The notes below the pieces were generated by a model that made no database searches, was not told the origin of the DNA, and saw nothing but the letters and a program-made list of their open reading frames with translations. DNA of 64,000 bases. Origin: Capsulimonas corticalis. GTDB taxonomy: Bacteria > Armatimonadota > Armatimonadia > Armatimonadales > Capsulimonadaceae. Below, in pieces: positions 7,148-15,444 of the stretch. Where the stretch lies: the NCBI RefSeq assembly GCF_003574315.2, contig NZ_AP025739.1, forward strand, positions 6,696,001-6,760,000, given 5' to 3'. The translations under genes were made by a program, and so were the position numbers. How positions within the stretch are numbered: the first letter of the stretch is position 1; each line of letters opens with the position of its first letter.

Positions 7148-8703
7148 CACCCTTCCCGCTGCGGCTAAGCTTGTATCACATCTTTTGGGGGTGTACGAAA
7201 TTGACGCAGAATATGGGATCCTAATATCGGAGGAACAACGATGTTAGGATCCGGGTGGGCCGAAAACGAAATTCAGGGGACAAAGTTTGGCGATGAGCGC
7301 TTCCGCCGTGTCATGGGGGAGACACTGGAAGCAAAGTTTTCTCAACCCAACGTCAGCTTTTCCACGATGTGCGGCAATGCTTTGAGACAATCGGCGGGAC
7401 GTCTATTACGCCACCCAGAAACCAATGCGACGGATCTCCTGGAGGGACACCGGCAAGCAACTCTGCAGCGATGCCTGGGAGAGAAAACCATTGTCGTAGC
7501 CCAGGACACCAGTTCCTACAATTATTCCACCCACTACGCCACCGAAGGGCTGGGGCCGATCAATGACTCGAAAAAGGCGATGGGCATTCATCAGCATTCC
7601 GCGCTGGCGATGACACCCGACAGACTTCCGCTGGGAGTGGTGGAGGCTCACTTTTGGGCGCGCCCCCTGGAGAAGCAAGCGGCGGCGCAGCGACGCAAAA
7701 AGCCCATTGAGGAGAAGGAAAGCCATCGCTGGCTGCGAACGGCGAAACATGTGGAGCAGCTCTTTGAACCCCACCTTCGCCAAGGAGGAGAGGTGGTCGT
7801 GGTCGCGGACCGGGAAGCGGATATCTTCGACCTGCTAGCACAAGAGCGTGCTTCGGGCCTGGAACTGATTATCCGCGCCGCTCACCCCCGCACTGTTAAA
7901 GTGATGGATGGGGAGGTGATGGATGGGGAGGTGATGGACCGTTCGGAGGGCGCCACGAAAGAACCGGCCTATTGTTCTCTTCTGGTAGCGGCTCAGCAGG
8001 GAAACGTCCTGGGCCACTATACGCTTCGTGTTCCTGGACGGACCCAGGCTCAAGATCGTGACGCCACGATGGAGATGCGCCATTGCCGTGTGGAGGTTCA
8101 GCCGCCCAAAGCCGGTGTGGGACATGAGGAGAAAGCCGTTCCGATCCAAGTGGTAAGCGCTCGGGAGATCGTCCCTGAGGGAGATCCCCATGCCCCTTTG
8201 GAATGGATCATGATCACCACTGTGAATGTGATCGATATGGCGTCGGCGCGGCGTGTCCTGGATCTTTATACGTGTCGTTGGGAGATTGAGCGATTTCATT
8301 TTACGCTCAAATCGGGCTGCCAAGCCGAGCGTCTTCAGATGGACGATCTAGATACTCTTTGCAATACGCTCTCGCTTTACCTGGTGGTTGCCTGGCGATT
8401 GTTATATGTGACGCATTTGGCGCGTGTGATGCCCGAAATCCGCGCCGACCAGATTATGGATACAACAGAGCTTGCCATTCTCAATCAGCAGAGCCGTACT
8501 CCGATCACGACAATTTCGCAGGTGGTGACGGCCATCGCGCAGCTTGGGGGCTTTGAGCCCTACAAAGGCGGCCCGCTACCTGGGGTAAAAGTGCTCTGGA
8601 ATGGGCTCAGAAAGCTCGACTCCATGGCGGCTGGATGGAGGCTCGCCATGGAGTCGATCAGAACCCAAAATGTGATACAAGCTTAGCCGCTGCGGGAGGG
8701 GTG
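7148..8703 (+). mobile_element. IS4-family (IS50/Tn5-like) insertion sequence
   Basis: A single transposase gene is bounded by inverted repeats. The left end holds GCGGCTAAGCTTGTATCACA from 7161 then TCTTTTGGGG; the right end, ending at 8690, is its reverse complement with small differences (ACCCAAAATGTGATACAAGCTTAGCCGC). Similarity weakly continues outward to 7148 and 8703 (CACCC-TCCCGC against GCGGGAGGGGTG), so the exact ends are uncertain. No convincing 9-base target duplication was seen. Total length is about 1.53-1.56 kb, normal for IS4-group elements. The gene is intact, so the element may be active. Confidence 0.85.
7241..8686 (+). CDS. IS4-family transposase (DDE type)
   Basis: 481 residues. 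The N-terminus (FGDERFRRVM) and the block VVAQDTSSYNYSTHYATEGLGPI match Tn5/IS50-like transposases, the latter holding the first catalytic Asp. VVVVADREADIFDLL has the second Asp. The Y-R-E-K signature is complete: Tyr-Thr-Cys-Arg, three residues, Glu, six residues, Lys in YTCRWEIERFHFTLK. It catalyses cut-and-paste transposition of the surrounding element. GGAGG nine bases upstream supports the ATG. A 15-base tandem repeat at 7901-7939 encodes VMDGE-VMDGE-VMD, an in-frame expansion between strands that probably sits in a surface loop. Confidence 0.95.
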   Translation: MLGSGWAENEIQGTKFGDERFRRVMGETLEAKFSQPNVSFSTMCGNALRQSAGRLLRHPETNATDLLEGHRQATLQRCLGEKTIVVAQDTSSYNYSTHYATEGLGPINDSKKAMGIHQHSALAMTPDRLPLGVVEAHFWARPLEKQAAAQRRKKPIEEKESHRWLRTAKHVEQLFEPHLRQGGEVVVVADREADIFDLLAQERASGLELIIRAAHPRTVKVMDGEVMDGEVMDRSEGATKEPAYCSLLVAAQQGNVLGHYTLRVPGRTQAQDRDATMEMRHCRVEVQPPKAGVGHEEKAVPIQVVSAREIVPEGDPHAPLEWIMITTVNVIDMASARRVLDLYTCRWEIERFHFTLKSGCQAERLQMDDLDTLCNTLSLYLVVAWRLLYVTHLARVMPEIRADQIMDTTELAILNQQSRTPITTISQVVTAIAQLGGFEPYKGGPLPGVKVLWNGLRKLDSMAAGWRLAMESIRTQNVIQA

Positions 8704-8704
8704 G

Positions 8705-8819
8705 CCCGAAGGGCCGGGGTGGGTTTGCCAGGGAGTACACTAAGCGCCGGGGTAGGTCACCCGGAAGGGTCGCGCGAAGCGCGGGGGTGGGTTTGCCAAG
8801 GATGCCCCGAAGCGCCAAG
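8705..8819 (+). repeat. Intergenic repeat, right copy flanking the IS
   Basis: Contains two GGTGGGTTTGCCA units (about 8718-8731 and 8786-8799), GGGAGTAC, TAAGCGCCGGGG, and GGGTCGCGCGAAGCG then CGGGGGTGGGTTTGCCA (8767-8798), which is 31/32 identical to the inverse copy left of the IS. The unit is GC-rich and partly palindromic. No gene lies between 8687 and 8861. Confidence 0.7.
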
Positions 8820-8861
8820 GTAGAAAAAGCCCAGGCAGCCCAAGCGCCAGTAATAACTTCC

Positions 8862-9608
8862 TCAAACCCCAAGCGCTTGAATGGCAAGTCGCGCGGCGTC
8901 CGCGCCGGAATATTGCTGCTGGCCGGTGATCAGATTGCCGTCGCGGACGGCGTGGGGCTTGAACCGGCCGTCCACGATGAAGTTTGTTCCCGGCAATTTC
9001 TTGGCCTCTTCCTCAATCCAGAAGGGCTGGATCTTTCGCTGGACAAAGGCGTCGGCGAACTCTTCTTCCGAATTGGCGAAACCGGTCCATGTCTTGCCTT
9101 GGACGAGCAGGCTGTCGTCGGCGAGCCGCGTTTTGAGAAGGACGGCGGTCGCATGGCAGACGATCGCCGTGATCTTGCCGGTCTGGTAGAAGTCCGACAC
9201 GGCTTGATGGACGCGCTCGTCTGCGTAAAACGTCACCATCGGCGCTTGTCCGCCCACGAGGAACAGGACATCGTAATCGTCCAGACGCACGGAGTCGAGC
9301 CGGAGCGAATGGGTCACCTTCTCCATCAAATGGGGCGAACTGAGAAAGCCCAGGCTGATCAGGTCCGACGCCGAGTAGCCGCTGGAATCGCGCGGATCGC
9401 TCCAGGAGTCGGCCTTGAGCTCGCCGCCGTCGGGGCTCGCGATCTCCACGATGTAGCCGCTTTCGGTAAATTCCCAGTAAGGGTGCGTCAGCTCCGACCA
9501 CCAGAAACCGACCGGCCAGCCGGTTTGGGGAGACACCGCTGGATTGGAGGCTAAAATCAAGACTCGTTTGGGATGGGATGGGTTCAGCAGATCGATGGCT
9601 TTACTCAA
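8862..9608 (-). CDS. DJ-1/PfpI superfamily protein (Hsp31-like)
   Basis: 248 residues. The fold elements are KRVLILASNP at the N-terminus, YDVLFLVGGQAPMV before the nucleophile region and ITAIVCHATAVLL, whose Cys is the conserved nucleophile at the elbow, followed by His. Length and the WPVGFWWSELTHPYWEF insertion resemble the Hsp31/glyoxalase III branch (about 230-290 residues). Likely a glutathione-independent methylglyoxal-detoxifying enzyme or protein chaperone; the exact activity is not determined by sequence. Its start overlaps the end of the upstream cysteine-hydrolase-like gene by 8 bases, so the two are translationally coupled. Confidence 0.85.
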   Translation of the reverse strand: MSKAIDLLNPSHPKRVLILASNPAVSPQTGWPVGFWWSELTHPYWEFTESGYIVEIASPDGGELKADSWSDPRDSSGYSASDLISLGFLSSPHLMEKVTHSLRLDSVRLDDYDVLFLVGGQAPMVTFYADERVHQAVSDFYQTGKITAIVCHATAVLLKTRLADDSLLVQGKTWTGFANSEEEFADAFVQRKIQPFWIEEEAKKLPGTNFIVDGRFKPHAVRDGNLITGQQQYSGADAARLAIQALGV

Positions 9609-10269
9609 TGGAAGTCTCCTTGCGGGGTGAATGCTTGGCCAGCAGGTCGCAGAGTGACGCGGTGTCGGTCATCATGGCGTCGCCGGCAAACGCAAAGCCG
9701 TCGAGCGCCCGCTGCCGCGCGGCCTCATCTCGCCCCCCGCAGGCGTCGGTCACGACGACGGGGAGATATCCAAGATCAGTGGCGTGACGGACGGTCGGCT
9801 CGATGCCGATCTCCAGCGCGAAGCCCACCACAATGACGGTGGTAATGGCGCAGTCGCGCAGGGCGATATTGAGAAACGTCCCCTCAAAGGCGGCCATGGT
9901 GATCTTGTCCACGACCGCCTCGCTCGGGAGCGGGGCGACTTCGGGGCTGATCTGGAAGCCGGGCGCGTCCCGCAGAAACCATGGATGGACTTCGGCGACG
10001 GTCGAAACGCGCTGCCACGCCATGGCCTGCCGCAGCAGGAAGACGCCGCTGGTCTCCTTGGGCAGCGAAAGGTGGCGCGTGAAGAACACCCGAACGCCCG
10101 CCGCGCGCGCGGCGGCAAGCACCCGGACAACCCGCGCGGTGGTCGGCGCGGCGTCCGGAAGCTGGCTCAGGATGCCGATCTGCATATCGTAAACGAGGAG
10201 CGCCGTCCGCTGGGGGTCGCAGGCTTCTTCGAGTGTTTGGGGAATGTTCAATCCGAAGGCGTGTTTCAA
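9601..10269 (-). CDS. Isochorismatase-like hydrolase lacking the usual catalytic Cys
   Basis: 222 residues. Isochorismatase-like fold: ALLVYDMQIGIL contains the catalytic Asp, and VVDKITMAAFEGTFL contains the Lys. At the nucleophile position, where active family members have Cys (pattern C-x-E-x-T), this protein reads FALEIGIEPTVRHATDLGY, that is Gly in place of Cys. The block PVVVTDACGGRDE is normal. So it either belongs to the branch with isochorismatase-type water-mediated chemistry or uses a different mechanism. It lies between a muconolactone-isomerase-like gene and the coupled DJ-1 gene, all on one strand. Confidence 0.85.
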   Translation of the reverse strand: MKHAFGLNIPQTLEEACDPQRTALLVYDMQIGILSQLPDAAPTTARVVRVLAAARAAGVRVFFTRHLSLPKETSGVFLLRQAMAWQRVSTVAEVHPWFLRDAPGFQISPEVAPLPSEAVVDKITMAAFEGTFLNIALRDCAITTVIVVGFALEIGIEPTVRHATDLGYLPVVVTDACGGRDEAARQRALDGFAFAGDAMMTDTASLCDLLAKHSPRKETSIE

Positions 10270-10355
10270 GGTCTTTTCCTTTCCTCGGGCGACGCGGCGG
10301 ATCGAACCGCGCCGCCCCTGCCGTCTCGGGTCTACTCACCGCAATGCCGGCCCGA

Positions 10356-10697
10356 CTACGCCGCGCCTTCCAGCTCCGAGTCGGGCATCGCCACGCGGCC
10401 TAACGAGGCTTCGTCGAACATGCTTTCCAGCGGCAGCGGCGCGATCACGGGAAGGCAGAACCATTCGATCAGGCCCGCCTGCGTCATGGGAAATTCGTCC
10501 AGGTATTTCTGAGCCTCGGCGACGCTCGCAACTTCGAAGACAATCACCACGCCGGGCTGATCGGCCAGGGCGTAGTTTTCCCGAATGATCCCCTTCTTCC
10601 AGAGCCGCCAGGCGTGGGCGGTCTCTTCGGGGAGCATCGGTCGGATCTGCTCCATCGTCACTCCGGGCTTGAAACGGTCATAGGTAATCACTTTCAC
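10356..10697 (-). CDS. Muconolactone delta-isomerase-like small protein
   Basis: 113 residues. The ferredoxin-like dimeric alpha/beta barrel pattern is visible: MKVITYDRFKPGV, a helix with PEETAHAWRLWKKGIIRENY, a strand PGVVIVFEVASVAEAQKYLDEFPM, and FCLPVIAPLPLESMF. This arrangement (two charged helices, WKKGIIRE, then E-FPM) resembles muconolactone isomerase family members acting on small cyclic substrates. The substrate is unknown. It is the first of three same-strand small-enzyme genes behind the AraC gene; 154 bases separate it from that regulator. Confidence 0.75.
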   Translation of the reverse strand: MKVITYDRFKPGVTMEQIRPMLPEETAHAWRLWKKGIIRENYALADQPGVVIVFEVASVAEAQKYLDEFPMTQAGLIEWFCLPVIAPLPLESMFDEASLGRVAMPDSELEGAA

Positions 10698-10851
10698 GTT
10701 TAGCTCTCCTGTATCCGGCGCTCACCAGCAAGTTTCGAGTGATCGCACTCCTTGATTATGCGGGGCGACGGCGAAGCGGGCTAGGACGATCTTGCGGCTT
10801 CTGGAACGATCTTGCGAATGTTTTCGAGACGGACATGAGCGCGGGGAGTCA

Positions 10852-11754
10852 TCACCGAGCCGTCTCCTGCAAAAAGGCGCGCGGGGTCTGCCCGGTCAGC
10901 CGCTTGAAGTGGCGCGTGAAGTGGCTTTGGTCGCTGAAGCCCAGCTGCTGGGCGACCTCGCCCACGGAGAAGCGTCCCGACCGAAGCAGCGTCCTGGCCC
11001 GCTCGATCCGCCGCCGCAAAACGTAATCGTAGGGCGAGGCGCCGGTGGCCTGTTTGAACTGGCGTGAAAAGTAGTAGGGGCTGATCTGCGCGACGGCGGC
11101 CATTTCGGCCAGCGTCAGGTTTCGGTGGAGGTGGGCGTCGATATAATCGATCACGCGGCGCAGCTTGGGACGCGAAAGCGCGCCGATCCCATCCAGAATG
11201 GGCTCGGGAAAGGCGTTGTAGCGGCGGAGCAGATGGACGGCCAGCGCGGTCGCCAGGCTCTCGGCGAACAGCGGACCACCCAGGCTGCCGCTTTCCAGCT
11301 CCGCCTTCAGCGCCAGCCCCAGGTATTGGACTTGCAGATCGAGGCCGCCGTGGCTTTCGACGAGTTCGATCCGGTCGGCGTGGACGGTTTCGCGGGCGAC
11401 ATTCGCGACCAGATGCGGGTCGATCGCGATCGCCAGCACGTCCGCCGCCTCATGCCAGCGCAAATCGCGCGGGACGCCGGCGGGAACAAGGCAGACATCG
11501 CCGGCGGCCATGCTTCGGCTGCGATACTGCTTCCCGGACTTCCACTCCAGCGTATTGGACGGACTGAGGTGGAGCGTCAGCAAATGGTCCGGCAGCAGGT
11601 TCTCCCTCGGCTCCATCGGGGGCAAACGAAACTGCTCGACAATGATTCCCTTCCAGCCCGCGTCCGCGCTTGACAACAGCAGGGACGACTCCGGGACGAC
11701 CGACAAACGTTCGCCGCTCTCACTGTCCGCATAATGTATCAGGCTGACGGGCAT
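10852..11754 (-). CDS. AraC-family transcriptional regulator
   Basis: 300 residues. The N-terminal two thirds is a cupin-like effector domain (GDVCLVPAGVPRDLRWH). The C-terminal ~100 residues hold two helix-turn-helix motifs: LTLAEMAAVAQISPYYFSRQ followed by FKQATGASPYDYV, and VGEVAQQLGFSDQSHFTRHF followed by KRLTGQTPRAFL, the AraC/XylS signature. Most likely it controls the downstream genes (muconolactone-isomerase-like, hydrolase, DJ-1-like), which lie on the same strand. The inducer is unknown, though the enzymes suggest aromatic or electrophile stress. Confidence 0.93.
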   Translation of the reverse strand: MPVSLIHYADSESGERLSVVPESSLLLSSADAGWKGIIVEQFRLPPMEPRENLLPDHLLTLHLSPSNTLEWKSGKQYRSRSMAAGDVCLVPAGVPRDLRWHEAADVLAIAIDPHLVANVARETVHADRIELVESHGGLDLQVQYLGLALKAELESGSLGGPLFAESLATALAVHLLRRYNAFPEPILDGIGALSRPKLRRVIDYIDAHLHRNLTLAEMAAVAQISPYYFSRQFKQATGASPYDYVLRRRIERARTLLRSGRFSVGEVAQQLGFSDQSHFTRHFKRLTGQTPRAFLQETAR

Positions 11755-11830
11755 CGCCGCAAAAATCCCTTCAACGCATCACGCAATTTCTCTGCCTCCA
11801 GTTTACCTAATGTCCGGCCAATGTGGGGCG

Positions 11831-14800
11831 CTATTGTCTGACGAGCCGCCCTTTGACATGCCCGTCGACGAATGCGACGGTTTCCCAGGACGCGCCGTCA
11901 AAAGGGCGGGCCATCGCAGCATCGCGAAACAGCGGCTGCTCGGCGGGACGAGCGATGTTCACGAGGCTACCGCCAGACAGCGCCCCCTCGAACTGATAGG
12001 GCTGTCCGGTCAGCGGGCTCACGAATACGTCGTTCCCGATGGCCGGATGGGAGCGTCCCGTGTTCGGATCGATCCGCTTTTCCTTCGCCGCGATATAGGA
12101 CGCGAGTGTCCGGCGAAGCTGCGCGAGCGATTGGAGATGGGGGAGTTTCCAATTGTGGTCGGCTTCATACTGAACGATCGCAAGGCCGATCAGCTGCATG
12201 TTGCTCTTCGTCGCCGCCGACTTTGCGGCCCAGCCCACCCGCTGATCGTACTCGGTGGGAGTCATCACGCTGTTCCCGATGGTGGGGTAGAGCGGAATAT
12301 CCCGGAACTCCACGATTTGGTACGCCCGTGTTTGCAGCTGAAATTCCTTGATGTTCGCCCTCGCCAGCTTTGGATTCACGCTGAAGATCGTTTCGACATT
12401 TGTTTGCATGGCCGAGGCGATCTCCGTCCTCTTCGCCCCGTCGAGCGGAACGACCGAGCCGTCTCGGTAGACCGCAACAAAGCGGCGCGCCAGCTTCGCG
12501 ATCGACGCTCCTCCAGGCAAAATCGGATCGCGATGCATCTTTCCCCCGGCGCCGGGATACCACAACAAAGGTTTGTCGCCGAGGATCAGCTCCGGAAAGA
12601 GGAACGCGGTGCGCTTGTCCGGCCACTCAGCGGACACGACCGGCGCCGAAAAAGCAGGCGTCGCCTCAGTCGGCAGCGTCAAGATAGTCCGCCAGGGCTC
12701 CGTGGAAACGCCGACACGAACCGTACAAGATTTAGAGTTAGGTGAGAGAGATTCCACCCTCATTTCTCTATCGAAAGCCTCATTGGAGTAAGAGAATGCG
12801 GAATCTTTTTGAGCATTCAGCATCTCGTAGTAGCTGCTGCGATCGCGGCTCGCCGACTTGATTGAATAAGACACCTGGTAGGGAATCGCCGGGTCTTTGG
12901 GATTTACCGGCCGCATCCAGTTGACGGGCGCGCCTACTTCGAGCGCGGTGATTGGGGCGCCGTCGGTATTCCACCACGCCCCGGCCGACATATTCCAACG
13001 GTTCTCCTCACGCACCGGCCGGCTTATTCCGTTAAAGCTCACCTCGGCGCCGTTAGGCAGCATGGCCGTGTGTCCATGCGCGACGATCCGATCGACGAAC
13101 GCATTGTCCGAAGCAGCCGTCGTCGCCGCAAGGGTCTGAAGACTACCCAGTTCCCCTGGCAGGTCCGCGTCGGGCGCGTTCAAACGATCGGCGAGCGACT
13201 GCGTATCCGCGACCGTTCGAAAACATCCGGCGAGTTCCAACGTCCCGCCATGAATCGGCATCGCGATCGTCGGCGCGGAGAGCATCCTGGCGTCGCGGAC
13301 GATCCCCATGGTTTCGCCGACATGCGACTCCGTGAACGCCGCCAGCTTCCGAACGCCTTCCGAACTCAGGGTGATCTTCACCACGGGTTCACGACCATCG
13401 GCGCCGCCCAGCTTCGCCTGCGCGCTCACAATATCGGCGTCCGTCAGGATCATCTTGCCGCTCATCAGAAAGGCCGACCAGCGATTGTAATTATGGGCTC
13501 GTTTTTGAATTTCCGCTTTGCGAGTTGGCGACAATATGGCGATATTCTCACCGGAAGTCACCGATGAAAAAGAGGCGTCGAAAAATGTCTGTTTGTCGCG
13601 GCGGTCGATGAATTGATAAACCTCACCACCACTTTGATCACGCGCGATCGACATCGACACCGGACGGTTGGGATCTCGCCGGGAGGAGAGGTCACGCCAG
13701 TAGAGAAATTCCAGGATTCCCCGGCTGCGACGATGGACTACCGAAACGGTCGTCGCGGGCGCGGCGTTTGTCTCGCCGTGAGCGGCCGTTCGCGCGATGG
13801 GATGCAGCGCTGACAGGGGCAGAACCAATACGGCGGCGAGGCCACAGGCGGCGAAGATCCATTTGCGGCTCAGCGAACGCCGATTCACTCCCGCCGTAAG
13901 CACGGCGCGGATGCGTCCTTCCGTTTCACGCGGCAGCGCCATGGCGATTGCCGCCGTTCGCGGATTGGCGCCGGGAGGCAGCGACTTCAGGACATCGACC
14001 AGGCGCTGCGCGTATTCCGTCGGAGGTACGCCGGCGCGCAGCACACTGTCATCGCAGGCGCGCTCGCCCGCTTCGCGCATTTGCCGCGACGCGAGCCAGA
14101 CCAGGGGATGAAACCAATAGAAGGCGCACGCCAGAGTGGCCGCGCACTGCGTCAGCCAGTCGCCGCGACGGATATGCGCCAGCTCATGAAGCAGCACGGA
14201 GCGCAGGCACTCCTCGGACCACTCTTCCGACTGCGCGGGCAGCAGAACGACCGGTCGAACGACGCCCCAGGTGATCGGAACCGCGACACCGCCCTCGCGG
14301 GATCGCCGAATGTCTAAGTTTCGACGCAGCCCCACCGCGCGAAGACACTCCCGTGCAAGGCCGTTCGCACACTCGTCCAGCGCCAAGCTCCCCTGACGAG
14401 CGCTCGTTACCAAGCGCAGCCCCAGGAAGAATCGCCCCAGCGAGACAAACACGCCCAGCGCCCAAACGACAGCGACAATGGCTGTCCAGGCGATTCGCGG
14501 CGGTTCGACCGGCGATGCGACAGCCGCCGGCGAAGCAACGCTTGACACATCCAACGCGCCTGCCGCCATCGGCGACGCGATTGCGGTATGCTGCTTCTTT
14601 TCGGGCATAGCGATAGGGGCGGCGTCACTCTGCGCCGATGCGGAGATCGCCTCCGCCGGCGTGTTCTTCCTGATAGGAGCGACCGCCGAGCGCATCGTAT
14701 AAGCGACATTCCATGTGGGAAGAGCAAAAGAGAATAATGGCAGCAGCAGAACGCCGGCGATGGCCGACGCCCAGACGGCGTGACGCGCCGCCGCCGATGC

Positions 14801-14899
14801 GCGTCGTAAGCCGCGCGCTATCGCCATGGCGGCCAGCAGCAAGAACGTACACTTCGCGAGCAGAACAAAAACCGGCGGGGCCATCCATGCGTTCATCAT
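11831..14899 (-). CDS. Giant BlaR1-type M56 metallopeptidase with SecD-like and pseudopilin-like regions
   Basis: 1022 residues, well above the ~350-600 usual for BlaR1/MecR1. Residues 1-360: membrane-embedded M56 peptidase, with hydrophobic helices at about 9-27, 41-61 and 140-165, HELAH zinc motif near 237-241 (LLHELAHIRRGDW), and EAGERACDDSVL downstream. Residues ~500-590 resemble the SecD/SecF periplasmic P1 head: VVKITLSSEGVRKLAAFT, VGETMGIVRDARMLSAP, then PIHGGTLELAGCF. The last ~130 residues (KSNMQLIGLAIVQYEAD to VAFVDGHVKGRL) resemble the DUF1559 globular domain. The first ATG overlaps the blaI stop as ATGA. It should sense an outside signal and cleave BlaI. Confidence 0.85.
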   Translation of the reverse strand: MMNAWMAPPVFVLLAKCTFLLLAAMAIARGLRRASAAARHAVWASAIAGVLLLPLFSFALPTWNVAYTMRSAVAPIRKNTPAEAISASAQSDAAPIAMPEKKQHTAIASPMAAGALDVSSVASPAAVASPVEPPRIAWTAIVAVVWALGVFVSLGRFFLGLRLVTSARQGSLALDECANGLARECLRAVGLRRNLDIRRSREGGVAVPITWGVVRPVVLLPAQSEEWSEECLRSVLLHELAHIRRGDWLTQCAATLACAFYWFHPLVWLASRQMREAGERACDDSVLRAGVPPTEYAQRLVDVLKSLPPGANPRTAAIAMALPRETEGRIRAVLTAGVNRRSLSRKWIFAACGLAAVLVLPLSALHPIARTAAHGETNAAPATTVSVVHRRSRGILEFLYWRDLSSRRDPNRPVSMSIARDQSGGEVYQFIDRRDKQTFFDASFSSVTSGENIAILSPTRKAEIQKRAHNYNRWSAFLMSGKMILTDADIVSAQAKLGGADGREPVVKITLSSEGVRKLAAFTESHVGETMGIVRDARMLSAPTIAMPIHGGTLELAGCFRTVADTQSLADRLNAPDADLPGELGSLQTLAATTAASDNAFVDRIVAHGHTAMLPNGAEVSFNGISRPVREENRWNMSAGAWWNTDGAPITALEVGAPVNWMRPVNPKDPAIPYQVSYSIKSASRDRSSYYEMLNAQKDSAFSYSNEAFDREMRVESLSPNSKSCTVRVGVSTEPWRTILTLPTEATPAFSAPVVSAEWPDKRTAFLFPELILGDKPLLWYPGAGGKMHRDPILPGGASIAKLARRFVAVYRDGSVVPLDGAKRTEIASAMQTNVETIFSVNPKLARANIKEFQLQTRAYQIVEFRDIPLYPTIGNSVMTPTEYDQRVGWAAKSAATKSNMQLIGLAIVQYEADHNWKLPHLQSLAQLRRTLASYIAAKEKRIDPNTGRSHPAIGNDVFVSPLTGQPYQFEGALSGGSLVNIARPAEQPLFRDAAMARPFDGASWETVAFVDGHVKGRLVRQ

Positions 14900-15309
14900 T
14901 CCGTCCCTTCGTGGGTCTTGTCGCGCCCTTCGGTCTTCGCCTGCTGGATCATGCCTTCCAGGCGACTCAGCTCGTCCTCGGTCGGCCGCATCTGCTGGTT
15001 CGCGAGCAATGTCGCGACTGCGGATTCCACGCTGCCTCCGAAAAACGTCTGCACTACATTCTCAATCGCCGACTTCGCCACCGCCGCCCAACTCTCCGTC
15101 GGCTTGTAAACGTACTTCGTCCCCACCTCGGTGTGGCGGATCTGCCCTTTCTCCTCCAAAATGCGCATCAGCGCTCGAACCGACGAATAACTCGGCGGGT
15201 CCGGCAGCGCCTCCAGCACCTCGGCCACGGTCGCTTCACCGCGCGCATAGATGATTTCCATGATCTGCCGCTCGCGCCGACTCAGCCGATGCGGCAATAC
15301 TTTGTTCAT
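14896..15309 (-). CDS. blaI: BlaI/MecI-family repressor (first copy)
   Basis: 137 residues from MNKVLPHRLSRRERQIMEII. Winged helix-turn-helix of the BlaI/MecI/CopY type: ATVAEVLEALPDPPSYSSVRALMRILEEKG is the recognition part, and VYKPTESWAAVAKSAI marks the linker whose cleavage releases DNA in this family. The ATG at 15309 has AAGGAG eight bases upstream; a TTG six codons earlier is less likely. It overlaps the M56 gene by four bases, the classical blaI-blaR1 pair. Two operator-like palindromes sit on its promoter, so it is probably autoregulated. Confidence 0.95.
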   Translation of the reverse strand: MNKVLPHRLSRRERQIMEIIYARGEATVAEVLEALPDPPSYSSVRALMRILEEKGQIRHTEVGTKYVYKPTESWAAVAKSAIENVVQTFFGGSVESAVATLLANQQMRPTEDELSRLEGMIQQAKTEGRDKTHEGTE

Positions 15310-15340
15310 TCGGAGGCTCCTTGACAATGCGAACTTCTTA

Positions 15341-15401
15341 TGCTAAATATATTAGCATCACAGACGAGCCGTGTCAAGGGTTTATGCGAAAAAATTTAGC
15401 A
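15341..15401 (-). promoter_or_regulatory. Promoter and two BlaI-type operators of the first blaI-M56 operon
   Basis: On the minus strand TTGACA (15377-15372) and TAATAT (15354-15349) are spaced by exactly 17 bases. One palindrome, TGCTAA-5-TTAGCA (15341-15357), covers the -10. A second, TGCGAA-5-TTAGCA (15385-15401), lies just upstream of the -35. The pair brackets the promoter, as expected for repression by BlaI dimers. Confidence 0.85.
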
Positions 15402-15444
15402 CATCATTTTAACCCCGCCCTGAGCGAGTTTCGCCCCACTGCGC

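Noticed and set aside
7139-8712. Target-site duplication of the IS element
   Set aside because: ATCCGAAT against GCCCGAAG is not convincing, and the ends are blurred by extra inverted similarity.
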